A stretch of DNA of 64,000 bases from Thermoanaerobacter ethanolicus JW 200 (GTDB taxonomy: Bacteria > Bacillota > Thermoanaerobacteria > Thermoanaerobacterales > Thermoanaerobacteraceae), in contig NZ_CP033580.1 in the NCBI RefSeq assembly GCF_003722315.1, forward strand, positions 681,001 through 745,000. Direction: 5' to 3'. Below, in pieces: positions 52,991-62,345 of the stretch (within the stretch, counting starts at the first letter, position 1; each line of letters opens with the position of its first letter). A model generated the notes under the pieces. The model was given only the letters and a program-made list of their open reading frames with translations, was not told the DNA's origin and did no database searches. The translations under genes and the position numbers were made by a program.

Positions 52991-54076
52991 ATGTCCAAAA
53001 TAACTTTAACTGTGATTAAAGCAGATGTTGGTGGCTTTGTAGGGCATACAGACGTACATCCTGAACTTCTTGAAATCGCTAAGAAACATTTAAAAGAAAA
53101 AGGGAAAATGCTCATTGACTTTCATGTGACTAGAGTAGGAGATGACATTGAACTTATAATGACTCATAGAAAAGGAATAGATAACGAAGAAGTTCATAAA
53201 CTTGCATGGGATGCACTTTGGTCTTGTGGTGAGAAAGCTAAAGAACTTAAATTGTACGGTGCAGGACAAGATTTGTTGAAAGATTCATTTTCAGGCAATA
53301 TAAAGGGGTTAGGACCGGGAGTTGCAGAGATGGAAATTGAAGAAAGAAAAAGTGAGCCTGTCATAATTTTTATGGCTGATAAAACAGAGCCAGGAGCATG
53401 GAATTTACCACTTTACAAGATGTTTGCAGATCCTTTTAATACAGTAGGACTTGTAATTGACCCTAATATGCACCAAGGATTTAAATTTGAAGTTTATGAT
53501 ATGATTGGGCATAAAAAAATAATATTTGAAACTCCAGAAGATATTTATGATATGCTGGTCTTTATTGGAGCGACAGGACGATATTGCATACGAAGAGTGT
53601 ATACAAAAAACAATGAAATTGCAGCAGTGTCTTCTACTCAAAGAATGAATTTTATGGCGGGGAAGTATATAGGAAAGGATGACCCTGTACTTATTGTGAG
53701 ATGCCAGAATGGTCTTCCAGCAGTAGGCGAAGCGTTGGAACCTTTTGCTAATCCCTATCTTGTTGCTGGTTGGATGAGGGGGTCTCATAATGGACCTATG
53801 ATACCTGTTTCATTGGAAGATGCTGTGCCTACCAGATTTGATGGGCCTCCAAGAGTATGCGCACTTGGTTTTCAATTAGTAGAGGGTAAGCTTATTGGCC
53901 CGCAGGACTTCTTTAAAGATGTTGCTTTTGACAATGCAAGGGAAAAAGCGTTAGAAATAGCCGATTACATAAGAAAGATGGGACCCTTTGAGCCTCACAG
54001 GTTGCCTTTAGAGGAATTGGAATACACTACCCTACCTCATGTTGTTGAAAAACTTCAAGGGAGATGGGAGGAATAA
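52991..54076 (+). CDS. fbp: Bifunctional fructose-1,6-bisphosphate aldolase/phosphatase
   Basis: A 361-residue archaeal-type (class V) enzyme that both condenses triose phosphates and dephosphorylates the product, giving one-directional gluconeogenesis. The metal-ligand start TLTVIKADVGGFVGHTDVHP, followed by DFHVTRVGDDIELIMTH, and KDSFSGNIKGLGPG and ADKTEPGAWNLPLYKMFADPFNT are diagnostic. AAAAAGGAGG precedes the ATG. It is shared with archaea and some deep-branching thermophiles, consistent with a thermophile host. Confidence 0.95.
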   Translation: MSKITLTVIKADVGGFVGHTDVHPELLEIAKKHLKEKGKMLIDFHVTRVGDDIELIMTHRKGIDNEEVHKLAWDALWSCGEKAKELKLYGAGQDLLKDSFSGNIKGLGPGVAEMEIEERKSEPVIIFMADKTEPGAWNLPLYKMFADPFNTVGLVIDPNMHQGFKFEVYDMIGHKKIIFETPEDIYDMLVFIGATGRYCIRRVYTKNNEIAAVSSTQRMNFMAGKYIGKDDPVLIVRCQNGLPAVGEALEPFANPYLVAGWMRGSHNGPMIPVSLEDAVPTRFDGPPRVCALGFQLVEGKLIGPQDFFKDVAFDNAREKALEIADYIRKMGPFEPHRLPLEELEYTTLPHVVEKLQGRWEE

Positions 54077-54103
54077 TGAGGTGCAAATTGCGCCTCATTT
54101 TTA
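54076..54103 (+). terminator. Terminator after fbp
   Basis: ATGAGGTGC and GCGCCTCAT (one G-U) enclose AAATT, followed by TTTTTAC. Confidence 0.8.
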
Positions 54104-54260
54104 CATTTTTTCAAGAAAGGATTTTTGAAAAGTTTATCGAATAAATATAATAAATATAAAAGATTGGACAATTTTATGTGACAACTATTTAATAATTTTG
54201 AATTGATATGTATTTGTTAGTGCTTTATTATTATTGTAAAGGATACGTAGGGAGGAAATA

Positions 54261-55277
54261 GTGATTTTTATGAAAACGTTAAATGAGAAGTTTTTTAAGT
54301 TAATGGACAAGGTCATTTTAATTTTGGTCATTTTGATAGCAGCATTGAGCATTTTTTTATATAAGCTTCAAAAGGTAGAAGAACCCATTTTTGCAAAAAC
54401 GCCTCAATATCACTTTTACATGGTAGCCCAAAATTCTGTAGATCCTTTTTGGAAAGAAGTAAAAATTGGTGCCATGGATGCTGCAAAACGTTACAATGTT
54501 GCAATTGAATTTAATGCGCCAAAATTTAATAACATCCAAGAGGAACTTCAATATTTGGATATTGCTATACTGTCTAGAGTTGATGGTATAATAACTCATG
54601 TTTCAAACAGTAAAGAATTTGTAGACTTGATTGAAGAAGCCTATAAAGAAAGTATACCAGTAATTACAATAGAAAATGACGCGAAAGATAGCAAAAGACA
54701 GGCTTTTATAGGTACTAACAGTTTTCAATTAGGAGAAGAAGCAGGAAAACTTATGATTCAAGCTACTAAAGGGAAAGCCAACATTGCTATAATTGTCAGT
54801 AATGATTATCAATTGGACACTGTAAATCAAAATTTGAAAATCAATGGTTTTTTAGATGCCATAAAGGATTATCCTCAAATGAAAGTAGTAAAAGTTTACA
54901 CTTCAAAATTAGGTACTTTAAGCGCAGAAGAGATTACTCAGTCAATTATAAGCAGTAAACAAAACATAAATGCCATTTACACTACAGATTCTGTGGATAC
55001 CATTGGTACTGCACAAGTAATAGTTGATTTTAACAAGGTGGGAGACATAGCGATTGTAGGGTATGGAGATACAGCGGATATTTTAAGGTATATCGACAAG
55101 GGAATAATATACGGTACAGTTATGAGTGACCCTTACAGAATAGGATATGAAAGTGTAAAATCTATGGTGGAAATTAAAGAAAAAAATAATGTTTCTACAT
55201 TTGTTGATATAGGAGTAAATGTTATTACCAAGGACAATGTCAAAGAATATTTCAAAAGAATACAATCAATAGAATAA
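54261..55277 (+). CDS. Membrane-anchored sugar-binding protein, probable sensor input to the LytS kinase (XylFII-like)
   Basis: A 338-residue type-1 periplasmic-binding fold (RbsB-like) with an uncleaved N-terminal anchor (about residues 16-35) instead of a lipobox. Family segments: FYMVAQNSVDPFWKEVKIGA, ILSRVDGIITHVS, VITIENDAKDSKRQAFIGTN and AIVGYGDTADIL. It ends 10 bases before the sensor kinase gene. This order matches the known XylFII-LytS-YesN xylose sensing system, where an anchored binding protein passes the signal to LytS. GTG 54261 has GGAGGAAA upstream. Confidence 0.82.
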   Translation: MIFMKTLNEKFFKLMDKVILILVILIAALSIFLYKLQKVEEPIFAKTPQYHFYMVAQNSVDPFWKEVKIGAMDAAKRYNVAIEFNAPKFNNIQEELQYLDIAILSRVDGIITHVSNSKEFVDLIEEAYKESIPVITIENDAKDSKRQAFIGTNSFQLGEEAGKLMIQATKGKANIAIIVSNDYQLDTVNQNLKINGFLDAIKDYPQMKVVKVYTSKLGTLSAEEITQSIISSKQNINAIYTTDSVDTIGTAQVIVDFNKVGDIAIVGYGDTADILRYIDKGIIYGTVMSDPYRIGYESVKSMVEIKEKNNVSTFVDIGVNVITKDNVKEYFKRIQSIE

Positions 55278-55286
55278 GGTGATGGC

Positions 55287-56795
55287 ATGAAAAAAGATAT
55301 GTGGAGATTTACGGGCATAAGGCGAAAATTGATAGTTTATTACCTCATAATCACTATTTTAATGGGTATCACAAGTTTTTATTCGTATTATAATGCAAAG
55401 TCAGTTATAAATCGTTTAAAATCAATTTTTGTGGATTATATATACCTTAACAATTTAAATGCGGATGTAAACATGTTGGAAACAGAAGTGGAGAAGTATT
55501 TATCTACCAAATCTTCGGACGCCCTTTTAAATTATTATACCCTCTATAACAAACTTCAAGAACAAGCCTCCGCTATTTTAAATGAAAAAAACTATGACCA
55601 GGATGGTTTAATGTTAAAGGATATAGGGAATATGATTGAAAGCCTTTTGAATGAAACTGACGCAGCAATAAATGCTAAAAGAGGCAGGATAAGCAGCGAG
55701 TACATTGCACATTTTACGAGGTCCAATAAAATAAGTGAATATATAAAACTTTACATTAATAATCTTCTCAACAGTAAATTGCAAGAGGGCTCTTTAAAAT
55801 ATGCATCTATAACAAAAAACATGGAGTTTATAAGCTATTTGAATGTGTTTTTGATAATAGGTTCTATTCTTTTTAACATATTTCTTGCAATATTTTTTAC
55901 CTATCGAATTACAAAACCTCTTATAGACCTTTCCCATTTGGCAGTGAGAGTTTCAAAAGGAGATTTTGATGTAAGACCGCTTTCTATAAAGACAAACGAT
56001 GAGATAAATATACTTGCAGAAGCTTTTAATAAAATGGTAGTAAGCATAAAAAATTATATAGGGGAAATCAAAAATCAGGCAGAAGTAGAGAAAAAATTAA
56101 AAGAACAAGAGATGCAAAATCTCAAAATGAGAAATATTTTAAAAGAGGCAGAACTTAAGGCTTTGCAGTCTCAAATAAATCCACATTTTCTCTTTAATAC
56201 CTTAAATGCAGCTGCACAATTAGCGATGATGGAAGGGGCAGATAAATCTTCGGAGTTTATAGAAAACGTTGCAAACCTATTTAGATATAATCTAAAAAAA
56301 TTGGATACTACAGTTACTTTGCAAGACGAGATAAACAATGTAAAGACATATATGTACATTTTGAAAACGAGATTTGGCGACAGAGTAGATTTTAAAGTAG
56401 ATGTAGACGAAGGGGTTTTAGATGTAGAAATGCCTTGTACAATAATTCAGCCTGTAGTTGAAAATGCTTTTATTCACGGATTAGAAGATACAGAAAAAGG
56501 AGGTTTTATTAAACTTACGGTAAAGAAGGATAATGATAAAGTTTTAATAGAGGTTATTGACAATGGGATAGGAATGAGTGAAGAAAAAGTAAGGGCAATA
56601 TTATCAGCAGACAATGAGGATTTATCTAAAAGGCATGTTACGGGTATTGGCATGCACAATATCATAAACAGACTAAGACTTTTTTATAACACTTCTGCTA
56701 TAGAAGATGTAATTGAGATAGATAGCAAAATAGGAGAAGGAACAAAAGTTACTTTAAAAATTCCTTTAATGAAGGGTGATAAAGAAAATGATTAA
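55287..56795 (+). CDS. LytS/YesM-type sensor histidine kinase
   Basis: A 502-residue kinase: helix at 15-35, extracellular domain 36-183, second helix about 184-208, HAMP (TYRITKPLIDLSHLAVRVSK onwards), coiled coil, then the His_kinase domain QSQINPHFLFNTLNAAA (phosphorylated His near residue 299) and ATPase motifs ENAFIHGLE, VIDNGIGMS, TGIGMHNIINRL. The extracellular part has no recognisable ligand fold, so it likely depends on a separate binding protein. It overlaps the regulator gene by 8 bases. Confidence 0.92.
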   Translation: MKKDMWRFTGIRRKLIVYYLIITILMGITSFYSYYNAKSVINRLKSIFVDYIYLNNLNADVNMLETEVEKYLSTKSSDALLNYYTLYNKLQEQASAILNEKNYDQDGLMLKDIGNMIESLLNETDAAINAKRGRISSEYIAHFTRSNKISEYIKLYINNLLNSKLQEGSLKYASITKNMEFISYLNVFLIIGSILFNIFLAIFFTYRITKPLIDLSHLAVRVSKGDFDVRPLSIKTNDEINILAEAFNKMVVSIKNYIGEIKNQAEVEKKLKEQEMQNLKMRNILKEAELKALQSQINPHFLFNTLNAAAQLAMMEGADKSSEFIENVANLFRYNLKKLDTTVTLQDEINNVKTYMYILKTRFGDRVDFKVDVDEGVLDVEMPCTIIQPVVENAFIHGLEDTEKGGFIKLTVKKDNDKVLIEVIDNGIGMSEEKVRAILSADNEDLSKRHVTGIGMHNIINRLRLFYNTSAIEDVIEIDSKIGEGTKVTLKIPLMKGDKEND

Positions 56796-58401
56796 ATTGT
56801 TTATTGCGGACGATGAGCAAATAGTTATAGATTCAATTAAATTTATCATAGAAAAGAATGATGTAAAAGCTGATATAATTGGTTTTGCTAAATCTGGAAG
56901 AGAAGCCATTGAAAAAGTGGAAATTTTAAAACCTGATGTAGTTTTTATGGATATAAAGATGCCAGGAATAGATGGAATTGAAGCCATAAAGCAAATTAAA
57001 GAAAGGCATAAGGACATAATTTTTGTTATTATTACCGCTTACGAGTATTTTAATTATGCAAAAGAGGCAATAGACCTTGGAGTGTTAGATTATCTTTTAA
57101 AGCCTCTTAATAGAAATAAAGTCGTAGAAACTATAAAGAAAGCTATTGAGGTGATTGAAAAAAGAAGAGAGGCAATGTTAAAAGAGTTAGAGTTAAAGGA
57201 GAAACTCAATAAGATTATTCCTTATTTGGAAGGGCAATTTTTGTATACTACTCTTTTTAGTGGTATAACCTATGATGACTTGTCCTTTTATGAAGATGTA
57301 TTTGGAATAGAATTAAAACGGGGTTATGCCATGATAGTGACAGTGGAGGATTTTGGTAAAAACATCAAAGATCAAAATCTAAAATTGAGCATAGAAAAAC
57401 AAAATTTTTATGATTATTTTAAAACAATTGTAAAAAATATTAAAAAATGTTTGATAGGGCCATACTTTATTGACAAGTTATTTGTGTACTTTCCTGTGGA
57501 GGAGGGAGATTCATTTGAGATTAAAAATAATTCTATAGAAACAGCGCAGAAAATAATAGAAGCTATAAACCAAAAAGTGAAAATTCCTTACAGGATTGGA
57601 ATGGGTAGAGTTTACAGTTTCGAGAATATTTTGAAGTCTTATTATGAAGCAGAAATGGCATTAAAAATGGCAAAAAATGAACTGATTGTACATTTTGATG
57701 ATATTGCAATGCCACAAAATAGATTTAAGCCTTATCCTATTAATAAAGAAAGACTTTTTATTGATAGACTTATGACTGGGGACCTTCAAGGATCTTTCAG
57801 TATATTTAATGAAATTTACGAATGGATGGTTTTAGAATACCAAGAGGATGTAGATAAAATAAAGTCCAAACTTATAGAAATAATCGGTGTTATTAAAAGG
57901 AATCTTTCCTATTATGCTGAGGAGGAAAACTTTATTGAAAACCGAGAGCTGGAAGAAATTTTAAAAATAAACGATGTTGACAAAATAAAGTTTATATTTA
58001 TCAATACTCTGAAAAATCTATTCGACAGCATAAAAACTATCAACAAAGAAAAAACGGATACCTTTATGGCCAAAATAATTAGATTTATAGAGGACAATTT
58101 CAATAAAGACATTACACTGGATGACGTTGCAAAAGAAGTCAATATGAGTTACCACTATTTTAGTAAATTTTTCAAAGATCAAACTGGAAAAAATTTTATC
58201 GATTACTTGACAAATTTGAGAGTAACTAAAGCCAAAGAACTATTAGAGGATGAAACTGTAAGCATAAAAGAAGTGTGCTACAAGGTTGGCTACAGCGACC
58301 CAAATTATTTTAGCAAGATATTTAAAAAAGCTACAGGGATGACGCCTACAGAGTACAGATTGGCTATTTACAAAAAAGGGGGTGTAGTTGGTGGAGAGTA
58401 A
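56788..58401 (+). CDS. YesN-type response regulator with AraC DNA-binding domain
   Basis: A 537-residue regulator. The receiver domain begins IKLFIADDEQIVIDSIK with the phosphoacceptor Asp in PDVVFMDIKMPGIDGIEA (near residue 55) and the conserved Lys in YLLKPLNRNK. A poorly conserved middle follows. Two helix-turn-helix units of AraC type close the protein (DITLDDVAKEVNMSYHYFSK and VCYKVGYSDPNYFSKIFKKATG). Start ATG 56788 overlaps the kinase stop; a GTG 12 bases earlier is in frame. Expected target: the xylFGH promoter. Confidence 0.93.
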   Translation: MIKLFIADDEQIVIDSIKFIIEKNDVKADIIGFAKSGREAIEKVEILKPDVVFMDIKMPGIDGIEAIKQIKERHKDIIFVIITAYEYFNYAKEAIDLGVLDYLLKPLNRNKVVETIKKAIEVIEKRREAMLKELELKEKLNKIIPYLEGQFLYTTLFSGITYDDLSFYEDVFGIELKRGYAMIVTVEDFGKNIKDQNLKLSIEKQNFYDYFKTIVKNIKKCLIGPYFIDKLFVYFPVEEGDSFEIKNNSIETAQKIIEAINQKVKIPYRIGMGRVYSFENILKSYYEAEMALKMAKNELIVHFDDIAMPQNRFKPYPINKERLFIDRLMTGDLQGSFSIFNEIYEWMVLEYQEDVDKIKSKLIEIIGVIKRNLSYYAEEENFIENRELEEILKINDVDKIKFIFINTLKNLFDSIKTINKEKTDTFMAKIIRFIEDNFNKDITLDDVAKEVNMSYHYFSKFFKDQTGKNFIDYLTNLRVTKAKELLEDETVSIKEVCYKVGYSDPNYFSKIFKKATGMTPTEYRLAIYKKGGVVGGE

Positions 58402-59470
58402 AAATGTAATCAAAGTGATAGTAGCAATTGTCCTGATGATTATTTTTGGTGTTTTAGTTTTTTTGACTGTTAAGCATGTAGTAGCGTATAGAGAGGTAAA
58501 GAATGTAAACTCTAACTTAGATAAAAAAGGGCATAAAATTAAAATTGGTTTTTCTCTTGGTACCTTAAAAGAAGAAAGATGGATTAAAGATAGAGATATA
58601 GTAATGGCAAAATTACGGGAATTGGGGGCAGAGGTTTTAGTGCAAAATGCTAATAATGATGACCAAGACCAATTAAAACAGGTGAGATACCTTTTGGACC
58701 AAAAAATTGACGTACTTATCATTGTTCCAAATGACCTTGAAAAAGCCTCTTATGCGGTATCATTGGCACAAAAAGAAGGAGTAAAAGTGATATCCTATGA
58801 CAGGCTTGTTACAAAATCAAATGTAGACCTTTATATATCCTTTGACAACGTAAAAGTTGGAAAATTGATGGCGGAATATTTAGTGAAAAGAGTGCCAAGA
58901 GGAAATTATCTCATAATAAACGGTGCTACGACGGATAACAACACAAAAATGATAAAGGAAGGATATGACAGTGTTCTAAAGCCCAGAATTGAAAGTGGAG
59001 ACATAAAAATTGTAAAAGAAGACTGGGCACCTAATTGGATGACAGAATATGCTTTTAATTCTACTGATGAACTGCTGCAAAAGGGCGTGAAAATTGATGC
59101 CGTAATAGCAGGGGATGATGCTTTAGCGGGAGGAATTATAGAGGCTTTATCAGAGCACAGAATGGCGGGAAAAGTATTGGTTGCAGCTCAGGATGCTGAC
59201 CTTGCTGCATGTCAAAGGATAGTGGAAGGAACTCAGGCTATGACAGTGTACAAACCAATTGACAAATTGGCAGAAGCCACCGCAAAAATGGCTATGAAAC
59301 TTGCGAGAGGAGAAAAATTAAACGTTAAAAATACCATATATGACGGGAAATATTACGTTCCTTATTATGTTCTTGAACCAATTGCTGTTGATAAAACTAA
59401 TATAGATGATACTGTAATAAAAGACGGTTTTCACAATCGCGATGAGGTATACAGAAATGTTGCTAAATGA
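58388..59470 (+). CDS. Membrane-anchored XylF-like xylose-binding protein
   Basis: A 360-residue type-1 binding protein with an N-terminal helix (about 8-30) and no lipobox, so it is probably an anchored sensor. The domain strongly resembles XylF: ERWIKDRDIVMAKLRELGAE, VKVISYDRLVTKSNVDLYIS, FDNVKVGKLMAEYLVKRVPRG, NGATTDNNTKMIKEGYD, AAQDADLAACQRIVEGTQAM. The TTG start at 58388 overlaps the regulator. A second such protein next to a LytS/YesN pair is unusual; it may be an additional sugar input or a former transport component. Terminator follows. Confidence 0.88.
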   Translation: MVESKNVIKVIVAIVLMIIFGVLVFLTVKHVVAYREVKNVNSNLDKKGHKIKIGFSLGTLKEERWIKDRDIVMAKLRELGAEVLVQNANNDDQDQLKQVRYLLDQKIDVLIIVPNDLEKASYAVSLAQKEGVKVISYDRLVTKSNVDLYISFDNVKVGKLMAEYLVKRVPRGNYLIINGATTDNNTKMIKEGYDSVLKPRIESGDIKIVKEDWAPNWMTEYAFNSTDELLQKGVKIDAVIAGDDALAGGIIEALSEHRMAGKVLVAAQDADLAACQRIVEGTQAMTVYKPIDKLAEATAKMAMKLARGEKLNVKNTIYDGKYYVPYYVLEPIAVDKTNIDDTVIKDGFHNRDEVYRNVAK

Positions 59471-59475
59471 TTATT

Positions 59476-59499
59476 CAGGCTTTAAGCCTGTATTTTTTT
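59476..59499 (+). terminator. Terminator after the anchored XylF-like gene
   Basis: CAGGCTTTAAGCCTG followed by TATTTTTTTG, a compact hairpin with T run. It separates the sensing genes from xylFGH. Confidence 0.8.
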
Positions 59500-59644
59500 G
59501 TCTTAAAAAATTACAGATAAGTAAGTTAAAAAATTTAAGTTGCCAAAAAAGTAAAGGATAACAAAAAAAGTTCCAGAGGCAATTTGAGGGGGGAGGTAGA
59601 ATTAATTATTAAAATAAAATTTTAGAAAGGAGAGGTAATGTACA

Positions 59645-60790
59645 ATGAGTAACAAGCGCAGACTTATAGTAGTAGTAATAGCATTCCTATTGTTAGTATC
59701 TGCTTTTCTTGGTGGTTGTTCTTCTTCCTCAAAACAAACTTCTAATTCCTCAGAGCAAACTTCTGAGAAAAAACAATTGGCCGTTGGTATTGTATTACCG
59801 ACAAAAGATGAACCCAGATGGATTCAAGATGAGACACGCTTTCAGGATGCATTAAAGAATACCCCTTATTCTGCTGAAATTCTTTTCAGCCAAGGTGACC
59901 CTGCTAAAGAAAAAGCTAATGTAGAAACTTTGCTAAGTAAAGGTATAAAAGTACTTATTTTGTGCCCTCACGATGCAAATGCGGCAGCAGCTTCTGCAGA
60001 GGCAGCTAAAAAAGCAGGTGTAAAGGTTATATCTTATGACAGGTTAATACTTAACACAGATGCAGTAGATTATTATGTCACTTTTGATAGTGTACAGGTA
60101 GGTAAAGAACAAGGTCAATATTTAGTTGATCATGCAACAGGTAAAGGCAATCCTCTATATCTCTATGCTGGTGCTTTGTCTGATAACAACTCTTTCTTAT
60201 TCTTCCAAGGAGCATGGGAAGTTTTACAGCCAAAGATCGCTGATGGTACTTTTGTAATTGCAAATTCTGACAAAGCAGTTGCATTAAAAGATAAAAAAGA
60301 CTTAACTCGTGATGAAATGGCAAGTATTATAGGACAAATTACTACAAATTGGGATTTTAATACTGCTAAAAACCTTGCTCAGGCAAACCTTGCTAAGGCA
60401 ACAAAAGATTTAAAGGGTAATGTATTTATACTTGCTCCTAATGACGGTACCGCAAGGTCAATAGCAGATACTTTTAAAGCAGATCCGGACATTAAAAGTT
60501 ATGTAATTACTGGACAAGATGCTGAAAAACCATCTATTCAATACATTATTGATGGCAAACAATCCATGACTGTCTTTAAAGATGTTAGGGTTCTTGTTAA
60601 GGATGCGATAAATGCTGCTTTGACATATTTGGACGGAAAAACGCCAGAAGCTACGAAAACTTATAATAATGGTGTAAAAGATGTTCCTTCTAAACCATCT
60701 CCTGTACAAGTAGTGGATAAGAATAATGTAAAACAAGTTCTAATAGATTCTGGATATTACCAAGAAAGCGATTTTACTTGGCCTAAATAA
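59645..60790 (+). CDS. xylF: Xylose ABC transporter substrate-binding lipoprotein XylF
   Basis: A 381-residue lipoprotein: signal peptide with lipobox LGGC (Cys at about residue 27), then a Ser/Gln-rich linker and a type-1 sugar-binding domain. Family segments: GIVLPTKDEPRWIQDETRF, KVISYDRLILNTDAVDYYVT, FDSVQVGKEQGQYLVDHATG, VFILAPNDGTARSIADTF, GQDAEKPSIQYIIDGKQSMTVFKD. The pattern (two Asp, Arg, Trp positions) fits xylose or a related aldose. AAAGGAGAGG lies upstream. First gene of xylFGH. Confidence 0.9.
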   Translation: MSNKRRLIVVVIAFLLLVSAFLGGCSSSSKQTSNSSEQTSEKKQLAVGIVLPTKDEPRWIQDETRFQDALKNTPYSAEILFSQGDPAKEKANVETLLSKGIKVLILCPHDANAAAASAEAAKKAGVKVISYDRLILNTDAVDYYVTFDSVQVGKEQGQYLVDHATGKGNPLYLYAGALSDNNSFLFFQGAWEVLQPKIADGTFVIANSDKAVALKDKKDLTRDEMASIIGQITTNWDFNTAKNLAQANLAKATKDLKGNVFILAPNDGTARSIADTFKADPDIKSYVITGQDAEKPSIQYIIDGKQSMTVFKDVRVLVKDAINAALTYLDGKTPEATKTYNNGVKDVPSKPSPVQVVDKNNVKQVLIDSGYYQESDFTWPK

Positions 60791-60807
60791 TGTTGGAGGT
60801 GTAAAGA

Positions 60808-62331
60808 ATGGGTACCCCGCTTATAGAGCTTGTAAACGTAAGTAAAAGTTTTTCAGGTGTACAAGTATTATTTGGTGTAAATTTTAAAGTTCAACCAAGG
60901 GAGATACATTGTTTAGTTGGAGAAAATGGAGCCGGCAAAAGTACTTTAATGAAAATCTTAAGCGGGGTATACCCTTATGGTGAATACGAAGGAGAGATAA
61001 GACTTGAGGGATACCCTGTAAGATTTTTTAGCATAAAAGACAGTGAAAAAGCCGGAATTTCCATTATCCATCAAGAACTTTCTTTAGTTCCAGAGATGAC
61101 AGTATATGAGAATATCTTTTTGGGAAATGAAATTAAAAAGGGAAGTATAGTAGATACTTTTGAGGAAATAGAAAGAGCACGACAACTTTTATTAAAAGTC
61201 AAAGGTGAAAATATTAATCCTACTGTAAAGGCTAAGGACCTTAGTGTAAGTATGCAGCAGCTTGTTGAAATAGCAAAAGCACTTTCAAAAAATCCCAAAG
61301 TGTTAATTCTGGATGAGCCAACTTCTGCTTTAAGCGAAACTGAAAGTGAAAATCTCCTTATTCTTTTAAAAGGACTTAAAGAACAAGGAGTTACAATTAT
61401 TCTTATAAGTCATAGATTAAAAGAAGTTTTGAAAGTGGCGGATTCTATAACTGTTTTACGAGATGGGCAAACAGTAGCCTATTTTAATTGCAAAACTGAA
61501 GAAGTAGATGAAAAAAAGATAATAAAACATATGGTTGGAAGAGAGATTACAAATCTTTATCCAATGCCTATAGCCGAACCTCTAGATGAACCTATAATGG
61601 AAACTAAAAATTGGAATGTAGTTGAACCCAATACAGGCCGCTATTTAGTAAAAGATGCAAACATTGTATTAAAAAAAGGAGAAATAGTAGGGTTATTTGG
61701 ATTAGTTGGTGCTGGACGTACAGAATTTGGACTTAGCCTCTTTGGGAATCCATATGGCTACATTATTTCTGGAGATATAATATTAAATGGCAGAAAAGTA
61801 AAGTTTAAGACTCCGGAAGATGCAATTAAGCAGGGAGTGCTTTATTTAACGGAGGATCGAAAAGAAAAAGGGCTGATTTTGATAAACAGCATAAAGGAAA
61901 ATATAAGTTTGGCGAATTTAAAAGCTTTGAAGAAAGGAATTACAGTTGATGAAGCCAAAGAGATAGAAATAGCCCAAGGTTTTCAGAAAAGACTTAATAT
62001 AAAAGCTCGTAATGTTGAAGTTAATGTTTCTACTTTGAGCGGAGGGACTCAGCAAAAAGTTTTGGTAGCTAAAGGCCTTTTTGCTGAACCAGATGTCATT
62101 ATTTTGGATGAACCTACAAGAGGTATAGATGTTGGCGCAAAATATGAAATATACACATTAATAAGAGAATTAGCAAGTGAAGGCAAAGCCATTCTCCTTA
62201 TATCCTCTGAATTACCGGAAATATTGGGAATGAGTGATAGAATATATATAATGAGCAAAGGTAAAATTACAGGGGAATTGAAATCAGAAGAAGCCAATCA
62301 AGAAATCGTAATGGCTTATGCCGTGAGCTAA
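60808..62331 (+). CDS. xylG: Sugar ABC transporter ATPase XylG
   Basis: A 507-residue fused double ABC ATPase of the sugar family. Domain 1: Walker A VGENGAGKSTLMK, signature LSVSMQQLVEIAKAL, Walker B LILDEPTSAL. Domain 2: degenerate Walker A LVGAGRTEFG, signature LSGGTQQKVLVAKGL, Walker B IILDEPTRGIDVGAKY. The second Walker A is divergent, as in the whole RbsA/XylG family. Ribosome binding site GGAGG. Confidence 0.94.
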   Translation: MGTPLIELVNVSKSFSGVQVLFGVNFKVQPREIHCLVGENGAGKSTLMKILSGVYPYGEYEGEIRLEGYPVRFFSIKDSEKAGISIIHQELSLVPEMTVYENIFLGNEIKKGSIVDTFEEIERARQLLLKVKGENINPTVKAKDLSVSMQQLVEIAKALSKNPKVLILDEPTSALSETESENLLILLKGLKEQGVTIILISHRLKEVLKVADSITVLRDGQTVAYFNCKTEEVDEKKIIKHMVGREITNLYPMPIAEPLDEPIMETKNWNVVEPNTGRYLVKDANIVLKKGEIVGLFGLVGAGRTEFGLSLFGNPYGYIISGDIILNGRKVKFKTPEDAIKQGVLYLTEDRKEKGLILINSIKENISLANLKALKKGITVDEAKEIEIAQGFQKRLNIKARNVEVNVSTLSGGTQQKVLVAKGLFAEPDVIILDEPTRGIDVGAKYEIYTLIRELASEGKAILLISSELPEILGMSDRIYIMSKGKITGELKSEEANQEIVMAYAVS

Positions 62332-62345
62332 AGGAGGGTTTAAGA

